DNA from: Paragorgia papillata
Taxonomy: Eukaryota > Cnidaria > Anthozoa > Scleralcyonacea > Coralliidae
Assembly (NCBI GenBank): GCA_035771165.1
Contig: JAWNZC010000100.1
Span: 854,001-918,000, forward strand
Direction: 5' to 3'
DNA length: 64,000 nucleotides
Positions 22,901 to 35,600 of the stretch are shown piece by piece. Under the pieces are notes generated by a model. That model ran no database searches, was not told the DNA's origin, and worked only from the letters and a program-made list of their open reading frames with translations. The first letter of the stretch is position 1. Each line of letters begins with the position of its first letter. The position numbers and the translations under genes are program-made.

Positions 22901-25900
22901 AACTACGTGCATTTGAAGCCACGGCATGTTGACCACAACGTACTCAACCCGTTGTCACCAAATTTAACATCGTACGATTCACTAAAATATCTTTCTTTTT
23001 CTTCCAGTGTCCTTTCACAAGCCGTTTGCTAAGCTATACACCTTTTTCTGGGGGAAATAAGAGTTGTGGGGGGAAAAATTTACCGCCATCTTTGTTTATG
23101 TTTTTGAAGTCCTGGGGACAACTCGCGCGACTATCTCGCAATCTCCACGAGCGCATGCGCGGACAAAATTCTCTGCTGTTTACCACGACCGAAACTTCTG
23201 GTCGATATTTCTCTATTAACGTGCAAGATCTCATGACAGCGTCAAAGCCCCTATTTTTTTTCTAACTTGTCCTCATCAGACCTTCTTGTCTGATCAGACT
23301 TTAGTATCTTATTCCGGCTAACCCTAGAAGTGACGATTTTTTCAACAACAGGAGAACCTTCCAAGTAAAAAGGGAAAAAAAACATGCGTTTCAAGGCCGT
23401 CGGAAATCTTGACCTCGTGTAATGTCTACAAGGCGAAATCACCATTTTACTTAACATTGTACCGAAGCTCCAGTAGCGGCGAAACAAAAGTACATCCCTA
23501 GATCAATTTATTCGAAGAGAGGATGTACAATTGTCTATTTCGTGCTATTTCCACTACGCATTAGGCATCCGATTTTCAAGTATTATGTGTTTTACTCTGG
23601 ATAACGCCAGACGATTTTACTCGTCGCAGAGAAATCCCACCAACGGGAAAACGGTTAATCATTAAATTATTAAATTGGCAAGATTGAGTTGTCCTAGGAT
23701 GTATGTCGCCGAAGGAGTTGAACTTGACAACGAGATGAAAAGAAAAATCAATACTTACAATTCTTTTAATGACTTAAGTGGACTAAATAGACCTTCAGGA
23801 ATTCTTTCAAAGTGGTTATTTGATAGGTCGCTAAAAAGATTACACAAAAGCGAATATTTTAGTTACAAAATATATATATTGATTACTGATAATAAATGTA
23901 TTGATTTTGATGGTAAAAATGCAGTACAAGCGCCTAACATATTTTTCCCAACCGGCATGTCATAGAAGCCTTCAATTATTTCGAAAATATTTTGGAACAT
24001 CAAATGCAAACCGTGTGCAAACAATTTTAGACATGATTGTACAAAAACGCGCATTAAAAATTATAGGAAAAAGTAGTTCAGTATCATTGCAACATGGTGA
24101 AAATGTACAATTCAACAATATATAGCACCTGTTTCTGCACCCCTAACTGGCCCACCTTCAAGGCGCTGGAATTACTTGTACAAAACATCTGCAGAGTTCC
24201 ATTCGCACTAGCTCTACAGAAGACTTTTGGATGATTTGGATATTACGTGACATTCCTGCACTTAATAAATGCTTTGGGATTTTTGAAGTACCCGCGAAGA
24301 AAAGCGTTGTCTTCACTGTTTATTTGTCTATTATTTTAGATTCACAATTTTCAAATAGTCATGGCCAAAAGTGATAAAATTAAGTTGCAAAATGACAAGA
24401 ACAGCAAAGCTTTCCAACAATTTTGACTACATTTAACAGTTATACCATGAGCTCGAGTTGTATATGAGCTCATAGCCAACGAGGCGCTTCGCCGAGTTGG
24501 CTATTAGTTCGTATACAACGAGAGCGAATGGATAACTGTTTTATTATATAGCCAACCGCTGTACAGTGTACAAGAGACAAAATTACAGCGAAATGTTTGA
24601 AACAACAAACTTCCGGCATAGGCATCTAATACTTCCGCCATGCGTAATGATCATTCTTCACATAGAGTTTTTCGCTGAGCTGTTCGGTAAACATGTTCGG
24701 TAAACAGCTTCGAAATGTTGTATAAATGTTGCTCGAGAGGCAAAAAATGTGTTAAGCAGATCAACAAAAAAGATTAAAAGGTACCTTTATGAAGTCGAAA
24801 GGTGGGTCAGTCGTTTATACTAGCGTTGCTGTCGTGAAAAAGGTTTTGATTTCATGCAAAAATGAAACTGAAACACCTTCGGCAGTAAAACTAAATTACT
24901 TAGTTGGTTGTTTTTGAAAAAGAACGTGCTTTTTTACTACTCCAAATGCTTATCTAAATCAAAAAAGTCTCTTTACTGGTGATCTCCAACGAAATGTGTA
25001 TTGTAAGCTTGATTTTAACCGTGAGTTTCTTTGTTTGGCAACAAATTAATATCAACCCGTTAATTTAGTCGGGTTTTTGAAGTAAAAAGACGTAATTTTT
25101 AGGTGAATTTTACCATTTAACATGCTAAATTGTGTATTTATTAATGTATTTTTACACAATGTTGTTTTTTTATACATTGGTTTGATGGTATTGATGTTTT
25201 TCTGTATAAATATCCGTCAATTTCAACTCTTTTCGGCAGTAAAAAAACATACCGTCATCTTGTTCTTCCTCTATGGTAGTAGGGAACCAATTAGGATACG
25301 CAAAAGCTCATATCCTATAGCATGCTATATAATAATGGTAGATGTACCGTACCTGGACTAACAAAGTCGCACACTGCAACCATATTCTTGTCGTAATAAT
25401 AACAATTCAAGAGACTCAAATACTGACAGACGTTCGGTAGACGTTTGTCAAGCTCATGCAATTACTCAGAAAAGATTTCTAAGCCCCAAACAGGGTTCGA
25501 AATTGCAACCTTCTATTGATCGGTTAGCCGCTCTAACCATTGAGCCACTGAGGCTCCATAGTCATATGTGATCCTAAGTGGTAGCGTTTGCATATAAGAT
25601 GTAGTTAAAGTGATATGATAAGTTGTACGTATACATGTGGTGCATTTGGTACGTTTGCGAGCTTGGTGGTGTTATTACATATAAATATAGTAAATCAAAA
25701 ATACTTGCAGAATGATGAGGCATTGTAGTGCAATTCATATAATTACCTTTTGATGGTGATGTGTTTGTTATTTCGAAATTTGATTATTCAATAAAACTCA
25801 CAACTCAATTAAATCTTTAATTTTTTAACGAGTCGAGCACGAGTTCGTTAAAATTCGTCTGCATAGTTTTCTTTTTAAATTGAATAAAATTGTTTTTCAT

Positions 25901-26288
25901 TTTAATTTGGATTTTAGTAGTGGTAGTTAGGAAAGGGGAAATGCCACTCTAAATACAAAAATGAAAAGACAAAATAGACGGTTTGAAAGATGCAGTGCAT
26001 GTAAAAGCAGGGTCATTAAAACTTCTCAATTTCGAATTCGTTGTGGTTTGCTTGTTAATACAGGTTAATTTTGTTAGTTACTGGATCGTTAACCAACTAC
26101 GTGTAGGTTTGTTACCGAAAGCGAGGTAATTATGTCACTTACTACTGAAGTAGCTACTGAGCACGTTATTACAAAAGTTGTCTAAAAAACCACAAGTTAG
26201 CCAACTACCACATGGTCGTTGTACACCAACGAACTTCGGATGGGCATCAGACCCAACCACGCATACATCAAGTTAATGCCCCGGGATA

Positions 26289-26382
<94 letters not shown>

Positions 26383-29300
26383 TATATATGCGAAGTTGAA
26401 TTGATACTCGGGTAATTAATGACGATAAAGGTTGTTCCGGGCAAGTAGAAAAGTTACTTGACCACGGCTGGATTCGAATCCGCGACCTTCGGTTTACTAG
26501 TCCGCCTCTCTACCAACTGAGCTACGCGGTCAACGCCGGAGAAGGTCGAGGGAATGGGGTTTAAAAAACTATCTCGTTTCATCAAGTCAGCATCGAACTG
26601 TACTCAGTTCAGACTGTATAATGCGAAGTGGAAATTGGAAAATTGGAGAACAGCACTCGGAGAACATCCTTTATCATCATTACTTACCCGAGTATCAATT
26701 TCCACTTCGCATTATACAGTCTGAACTGAGTACAGTTCGATGCTGACTTGATGAAACGAGATAGTTTCGAAATTCAGTCTTTAAACTACCCCATTCCCTC
26801 GACCTTCTCCGGCATTGACCGCGTAGCTCAGTTGGTAGAGCGTCGGACTAGTATACCGAAGGTCGCGGGTTCGAATCCAGCCGTGGTCAAGTAACTTTTC
26901 TACTTGCCCGGTATGGCTTCGTTCACTCGGAGAACAACCTTTATCATTATACATATATACATATATACATATATACATATATACATATATACATATATAC
27001 ATATATACATATATACATATATACATATATACATTAACTTGATTATTACATTAAAACTTGATTTATGCGTGGTTGGGAGTAATTATTATAAATAAACAAC
27101 CGCGGTACATCAAAGAAAACCGAGGTAACCGTGAACTAAGTAATAGATAAATTCCGAGAACGAGGGATGTATGCTATATAAAGACCCGAGGACGCGCAGC
27201 GTCCGAGGACTTTATATCGCATACATCCCGACGTTCGAGGGATTTACCTGACTTAATTTATTATTGAGGAGGTTTTCCAACAAAGTTTTGTCTTTTTTTT
27301 CCCATCTTGGACAAAGATTTTCCTTGTTTTTTTTCTTCTTCATTTCGTTTCTAATTATTATTCAAGGGCTTTAGGGCGATATAAAGCCCTCGAAAGAACA
27401 AAGAAAACCGATTCAATAATAAATGAAAATAACATTTAAACGCAACTGAACGATAGCATATTACATTAAAATTAATAAAATCATTAACGCTGCCAATTGC
27501 ATCAAAAAACGGAATAAAAAAGTTTTTCCCGAAGTTTGTAAAATGATAAAAAGTTAACTCGTTTTTTATTATAAATAGCATATTTAGAAACAGTAAACGA
27601 ATTTTCAAATCTTCTATCAATAAACGTGACACGCCTTGTTATATCCTTTACTGAAGGAAACAAATAAAAAGAAAAAATAGTGCTATTTTATGTTAATATA
27701 AGTTCTCAAAAGCACATTATAGCATTTAAAATATTTTTCAAATCATACAGTTTCTCCAACTTCGTTAAATCTTTGAACGCTCCGGGTTTAATTTTTTGAA
27801 TATTATTATCCTGAAGAAATCTGAAAAAGAAGAACATTGCTCAATTACTCAAAAATAATAAGATTTAGCTGTTTTGGACTGTTAAATCAAGAAGAATGTG
27901 TTTAAAGACACAAACTAAACATTAAGTTACTGAATGATTGAATGGTTGAATGATTGAAGGATTGAAGGATTGAAGAATTGAAGTATTGAAGGATTGAAGG
28001 ATTGAAGAATTGAAGTATTGAAGTATTGAAGGATTGAAGGATTGAAGGATTGAAGGATTGAATTATTGAACTATTGAATTATTGAATTATTTATCTATTT
28101 AATTATTTAATTATTTAATCACCTAATTAACTAATTACTTCATTACTTCATTGCTTCATTGCTTCATTATTCAATTATTTAATTATTTCATTACTTCGTT
28201 ACTTCAATACTTCATTACTTCATTACTTCACTACTTCATTACTTCATTACTAATATTTGAAATATTTGATTATTTAACTGTTTAACGAGAAGGTTACTAA
28301 TACTTTTGTTTATATGTAATTATACTTCATTCCGTCCAGCTGTCGTCCATGCATGCACTGGAAAAATCAGAACCTTTTCATACAATGTAAATAGAATGTA
28401 AATTGTGATTTCCTTACTATTTCCATTGTTGGTAAATTATTTCCAAACTAACTTAGTATGTAAATTATTATTTCCAAAGAATCATAGTATGTAAATTTTT
28501 AGTGTTTTTTACCATCTTTCAGTTAGTTTGGAAATTTACTTTGGAAATTGTTTGGAAATTGAAAAAAATATTTCAATAAAAATTTCCATAGTTAAACTGG
28601 AAATTGTTTGGAAATTGTTTGGAAATATTTCCAAAGTTTATATGGAAATTGTTTGGAAGTTGAGGTCAATGAGTTTCCATAGTATGTAAATTTTAAGATT
28701 TTTTAATTTTTCAATTAGTTTCGAAATGTACTTTGGAAATTGTTTGGAAATTGGAGATCAATAGAAATTTAACATAAACATATAGTCGTTAACATTGTTT
28801 GGAAATTTCAGTAAAAGTTCAACAGGGGAAATAACTTTTATATTTTGTTATATACTAAGTGACTGTATGAAGCAGGGGCTGCGGAACTGAAAGGGGGAGG
28901 GGGGGGGGGCAAAGCGAGGCAATTGCCCCCCACTTTTCCCAAGGATATATAGTCATTCTTTATAATATTAAAAAAACCCAAAAAAAACCGCTTCGCGGCC
29001 TCTGAGAAAACACTTATTTACTGGTACCTCAGAGAACTAACAATGTGTTTTGTGGCCCCTGATGGCATGCGCAATCGCCGTTGTTAGCGTTGAAGCATCG
29101 ACACAATTTGCTGAATTATGTGATGTTTTTTTTACATATAAAGGAGCAGGTCTTTCACCTATCTGAAAGCAGTAAAAATTAGAAAAACGAGTAATTACCT
29201 GCCTGTATAATGAGTTCAACCATTAAATGAGATATATGTTTATTATACATGCTTGTGGTCTCACAAACAATTAATTACTATAGTTCTTTGTCAGTGTAAT

Positions 29301-29584
29301 TTTTTTGTCTTTAGTAACTTGGTGTTCTTGAAAAAATTAAGAAATTCAAACCAAAATAGATCTGGCAGTTTTAAAATATATGCACGGCCAATTTTTATTA
29401 GCTATTATAAGTGCTAAATACATTTTGCGGTTTTGTAACTTTGCAAAATTTTACTATTGAATTTCCTCATGTCAATTTAAAAAGCAAATTTGTAGTTAAA
29501 TTTGCGCAACTTTCCCACCGTTGCAAATATATAGCGTAAAATTGAATAAAACTCAATCAATTAATCAATCAATAAATAAATTAG

Positions 29585-29625
<41 letters not shown>

Positions 29626-32600
29626 CATTCATTCATTCATTCATTCATTCATTCAAACAATTAATTAATTAATTAATTAAACAATTAGTCAATCAATCAA
29701 TCATCGATCAATCAAATTAATTAATTAATCAATGACAAATAATCAACGGTGCCATGTTCATTCAGATAATAAAAACCGAAAACATGCTTTTTGTTCGACC
29801 AAAAAAAATATAACCCTATTTTCTAGACTTAAAATGACAAAAATTGTAACATATCCTACCAAGAGGATAGCCTATATAGCCTGTAATCCTAGGGCGCCCC
29901 CTTGTCAACAAGAAACAACACGAATGCTTAAAATATGCTTATACACAACAAACTTCTACACAAAGGCATTTGCCTAAATATGAAAAAGTGTGCTAAAGAA
30001 ACGTAAATACTTTTTGCGGCAGTTTGGATGCGTCATCGGAAGTCGTCGGATTAAAGTCGGAGCCTTGCTCATAGTTTTATTGGCCAATCATATCTCAAGA
30101 AATTTCCCGCTAAAACACACTAATTGAAGCAAGATGGCGGGTTGGTTTAGTCTAAATGGACACAAGGAAAAAATACATCTTTTTATAGTGAACATCTACA
30201 AAAAACGCTGTCATTTGTCATCAAAGTGGTACCTTAGGAAACCTCTGTTGTTTATCCCGTACTATCTGTCTGAATATGTTGATTTTTGACGTCAAAAAAG
30301 CTTGTTAAACACTGCAGTGACGGGCTGGCGGCACTGTACAAACAAAAACAGAAAACGAAGATTGATCACGACAAACGACGCCAAAAAGTTGAAGAAATCA
30401 CGTTACTTTGATAAAACGAGGTTAGTAAACTGAAGGAGTGTGAACTATTAGTAATAGTATTCTGTATCTTGGATTAAATTCCAGTATTCCACAACGGGAT
30501 AAATAGCGTTTGTATCTTCGAAGTCTTCGAGAAATATAAATTTTGACAGTGTTTGACCCATACATCAAATATCTAAGTTTGGCATGTAAAAACAAGTTAA
30601 ATCGTCACTAGTTTTTGTATTTTATAAATGTATTTTTTAAGTTAAAACATTTTGTGGTTACTCTTTGCAACTCTTTATTTTATAAATAAAAGTTTATATA
30701 TCAAAGGCTGTCTTTTCAATTTTTTTTTGGCCAGAGCTTAACTACAGAACACCAAACATAAAGACAGAAAGATATTCTACCAACTAAACAAAACAAAACA
30801 AGTAAGTAGAAAGAAAAAAATGTGTTTATTTTTAAGTGCAGCTAATCCCATACCTATATAATACTTCTTATAGCTGATGCATTATTTAAGATGATATTTA
30901 TAATTCTGTACTGTATTGAATTATATTCAAATGTTTTGCTTTAATGTATTGCAGTATTGTAAATTTTATTATTTTGTATAGTTTTACAGTGTATTAAAAG
31001 GTATAAACATTCTCTTTGCATTTTATTGCAGAGTGCTATATTGTATATTACATTGTATTGTATTGTGTTGTGTTGTGTGTTGTGTTGTGTTGTGTTGTGT
31101 TGTGTTGTGTTGTGTTGTGTTGTGTTGTGTTGTGTTGTGTTGTGTTGTGTTGTGTTGTGTTGTGTTGTGTCGCTTATTGCATTGCATTGCATTACAGTGC
31201 AATGTAGTATTGTATTATATAGTAATTTTTCAAGCATTTATCATTGAAGTGCTGCTTAACTCATACCTATTTAATACCTATTTATAATTGAATAAATATT
31301 TTTTATAATATTGTACTAATACTGCACTGCACTGCACTGCACTGCACTGCACTACAATGCACTGTATTGCACTGCACTACACTGCACTGCACTATATTGT
31401 ATTGTACTCTACTGCACTGCACGGCATTGCACTGCACTGCACTGCACTGCACTACACTACACTACAATGTACTTCACTACACTGTATTTTATTTGTACTG
31501 TGCTGTACTGCATTGTTTTTTATTGTTATGGCATTGTATTGGAGTGTTATAAAGTTTGGTATTGTATAGTTTTGCAGTGTATTAACATTTATTGCATTGT
31601 AATGAGGACTGTGTCACATTGCATTGTATTGCACTGTTTTGCATTGCATTGCATTGTATTACATGCATCGTATTGGAGTGCATTGCATTGAAATACATTA
31701 TTTTGAAAATATTACTGTAACTTTGCAGGTCTCTCTATTTCAAAATCTTAAATTTTCATGTATTTTTTTTAGGTTAGAGTATAATCTAGAAAAGCAAACA
31801 AACAAAAAGACAGAAAGATATAATTTTATTCTACTAACTATTTAACAAGTAAGTAGAAAAATATGTTTATTTTTAATGTGACTTATTTATAAATTATAGA
31901 AGATGATTTTTATATGTTGTTCTGTAGTATAAGTATTGTAAAGTTTTTAGAGATGTGCCAGACCCGGGCATATAAATTGGTGCCCAGTGGGCAGTATCCA
32001 GTAAAATTCTGCTACCTGGCAGAGTCTGGTATTTGGTAAAACAGTTTATAGTTTAAAGGACTGCCTTCCTTCCCTTGCCTTAATTGTTTTGTCTTGCCTC
32101 ATTTTGCCTTGGCACTAATGCCTTGCAGGTTACCTCACTTTGCCTAATTTACTTCTCAGGTATTGTTATGCATTTGCATTGTAATTTGGATTGATTCGAA
32201 TTAATGCATGGTAATTTGCAAGTATATTTATTTTGTATCATAACTTTTCATGTGTTATTTCTAGACCACAGTTTAACTATAGACCACCAAACATAGAGAC
32301 AGAAAGATATTTACAAGTATAGACAAGTAAGTAGAAAAGAACAATTTATATCTATTTTATGCACTACCATATACTATACCTATTTTTCATAGATGATGTC
32401 TATATATTGTCTTGTCTTGCATTTTGTTTTGTTTTGTTTTGTTTTGTTTTGTTTTGTTTTGTTTTGTTTTGTTTTGTTTTGTCTTGCATCATGCATCTTG
32501 TCTTGCATCTTGTTTTGCATCTTAAATTGTCTTCCATCTTCTCGTCTAGCATCTTGTCTTGCATCTTGTCTTGCATCTTGTCTTGCATCTTGTCTTGCAT

Positions 32601-35600
32601 CATGTCTTGCATCTTGCCTTGCATCTTGTCTCTTGCATATTGCTTTGCATCTTGCCTTGCATCTGGTCTTGCATCTTGCCTTGCATCTGGTCTTGCATCT
32701 GGTCCTTGCATCTGGTCTTGCATCTGGTCTTGCATCTGGTCTTGCATCTGGTCTTTCATCTGGTCTTGCATCTTGTCTTGCATCTTGTCTTGCATCTTGT
32801 CTTGCATCTTGTCTTGCATCTTGTCTTGCATCTTGTCTTGCATCTTGTCTTGCATCTTGTCTTGCATCTTGTCTTGCATCTTGTCTTGCATCTTGTTTTG
32901 CATCTTGTCTTGTCTTGCATCTTGTTTTGTCTTGCATCTTGTCTTGTCTTGTCTTGCATCTTGTCTTGTCTTGCATCTTGTCTTGTCTTGCATCTTGTCT
33001 TGTCTTGTCTTGTCTTGTCTTGTCTTGTCTTGTCTTGTCTTGTCTTGTCTTGTCTTGTCTTGTCTTGTCTTGTCTTGTCTTGTCTTGTCTTGTCTTGTCT
33101 TGTCTTGTCTTGTCTTGTCTTGTCTTGTCTTGTCTTGTCTTGTCTTGTCTTGTCTTGTCTTGTCTTGTCTTGTCTTGTCTTGTCTTGTCTTGTCTTGTCT
33201 TGTCTTGTCTTGTCTTGTCTTGTCTTGTCTTGTCTTGTCTTGCATCTTGTCTTGTCTTGTCTTGCATCTTGTCTTGTCTTGCATCTTGTCTTGTCTTGCA
33301 TCTTGTCTTGTCTTGCATCTTGTCTTGTCTTGCATCTTGTCTTGTCTTGCATCTTGTCTTGTCTTGCATCTTGTCTTGTCTTGCATCTTGTCTTGTCTTG
33401 CATCTTGTCTTGTCTTGCATCTTGTCTTGTCTTGCATCTTGTCTTGTCTTGCATCTTGTCTTGTCCTTGCATCTTGTCTTGTCTTGCATCTTGTCTTGTC
33501 TTGCATCTTGTCTTGTCTTGTCTTGCATCTTGTCTTGTCCTGCATCTTGTCTTGTCTTGCATCTTGTCTTGTCTTGCATCTTGTCTTGTCTTGCATCTTG
33601 TCTTGTCTTGCATCTTGTCTTGTCTTGCATCTTGTCTTGTCTTGTCTTGCATCGTCTTGTCTTGTCTTGTCTTGTCTTGTCTTGTCTTGTCTTGTCTTGT
33701 CTTGTCTTGTCTTGTCTTGTCTTGTCTTGTCTTGTCTTGTCTTGTCTTGTCTTGTCTTGTCTTGTCTTGTCTTGTCTTGTCTTGTCTTGTCTTGTCTTGT
33801 CTTGTCTTGTCTTGTCTTGTCTTGTCTTGTCTTGTCTTGTCTTGTCTTGTCTTGTCTTGTCTTGTCTTGTCTTGTCTTGTCTTGTTCTTGTCTTGTCTTG
33901 TCTTGTCCTGCACTTTGTCTTGTCTTGCATTTTGTCTTGTATCTTGTCTTGTATCTTGTCTTGTATCTTGTCTTGTATCTTGTCTTGTATCTTGTCTTGT
34001 ATCTTGTCTTGTATCTTGTCTTGTATCTTGTCTTACAGCTTGTCTTACAACTTGTCTTGCATCTTGTCTTTCATCTTGTCTTGTATCTTGTCTTGCATAT
34101 TTTTCTTGCAGAAACTTGTCTTGCATCTTGTTTAAAAATAAGAGTGGTTCAAGTCAATGTCAACGAACCAATACAGTTCAATAACCTGGAACTAACATAA
34201 AAAGGACAGGTACATGTAAAACATGGAGGTAAAGTACTGTACAAAAAACATGCTGCTGGTCTACTTGTCAATTCCAGGTGATTTCCACAAGGGACACGCA
34301 TAAAAATTACTTGCCTGTGACAGGTTGAAGAATATTTTATCTATTAAATACCTTATTTACTTTATAGCCTTAGTACGCATTTCATTGTTATGTGCACAGA
34401 CACAGATATTAGATATACTGTATTTTACACACAACATTCAACTTCCGCTACTCAGCCATTAACACAACGACATAATGAATATATTGTTTTATTTATTTCA
34501 TTTATCAATTAACACAATATTTTCTTTATGTCGTTGTGTTTATGACTAAGTAGCATAACCCGGTCTGCATTGAACATCGAACGTATAATATATCCTTATG
34601 CACATAACAATAAAATGTGTAGTGATGAAAATTAAAAATTGTACTTGTTGAACAATGGAGGAGACAGGTAAAAAATGCACAGCCTGTCACCATAGACAGG
34701 TAAAAAAATTAGGAACATTTCCAGCCCTGGTAGAATACAATGTTGTATTTGATTTTTAGATTACACAAACCAATACCGGTAATACAGTAGTTGTGATGTT
34801 TTTAACTATAACCATACAGTTTCACTCTTGGTGATTCCACTCGCAGTTTTTGGTAGATTTTACTCAAATTTTTAGAATTGAATACTCACAATATTTGGTA
34901 TAAACCGGTGTCAGCGTTTTTATATTTATTGCCCATATGCACTTTTTTTATTTTGACTTATTTTGTACAAATGTTAGTCGGAAAACAGCATTTTCAACTT
35001 TTTAGTTGTCAATAGAATAATCAAAACTTCACAGATCAGAACTTGCAGACACTGGTTTGTCACTGACAAATTTTCAAAATTTGAGTAAAATCTGCTAAAA
35101 ACTCTTTGAGTTAAATTGCCCCGGGTGAAGCTGAATGAAATAGTTTTCCTTAAAAAAATTCACAACTACCTTCACAGTACAAGTCATATACTGTACTATT
35201 ACTGGTTTGTGTTTATCAAAAAATAAAATACAAGCAATAATTATTGTATTCTACAAATTAATAGCTCTTTCTAATCACATGTAGCATACAGTCTGATGAA
35301 TTGACAGTGCTATACCCAAATGACCTTGCAAGCCTTAAAGTGCCTCTATCAGGGTTGGGATTATTACATATTTAGGATATTTGGAACCTACTGAGAAGAA
35401 ATGTAATATATCATTCTTCCCTTTCCAAAATTTCATCTTCATGGACTTTTTGCTGTTAAAGTTGACAAAAGTGACGTCAAAGGAGGAATCTGTAAAGTGG
35501 TTTTATATATAGACAAATTCTTGCTTTGACGTCACTTCCGTCAACTTTACCAGCAAACAAAGTGCATGAATATGAAATTTTATAAAAGGAAGGTGTGTTA

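Larger units (their letters stand above)
23831..27748 (-). other. Receptor intron between LRR exons 5 and 6
   Basis: 3.9 kb holding the first copy of the 0.9-kb dispersed element, a SINE, an inverted SINE pair, two microsatellites and a foldback. I found no further LRR exon. Confidence 0.6.

Noticed and set aside
26458..26888. Two functional tRNA-Thr genes
   Set aside because: The anticodon stem has a mismatch, both copies carry the same long flanks, and they sit as an inverted pair, so SINE origin is more likely. A tRNA model scan would settle it.
32359..34200. 613-, 580-, 541- and 516-codon frames on both strands
   Set aside because: All lie in the TCTTG pentamer array, which has no stop codon in most frames. 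No non-repeat domain is attached.
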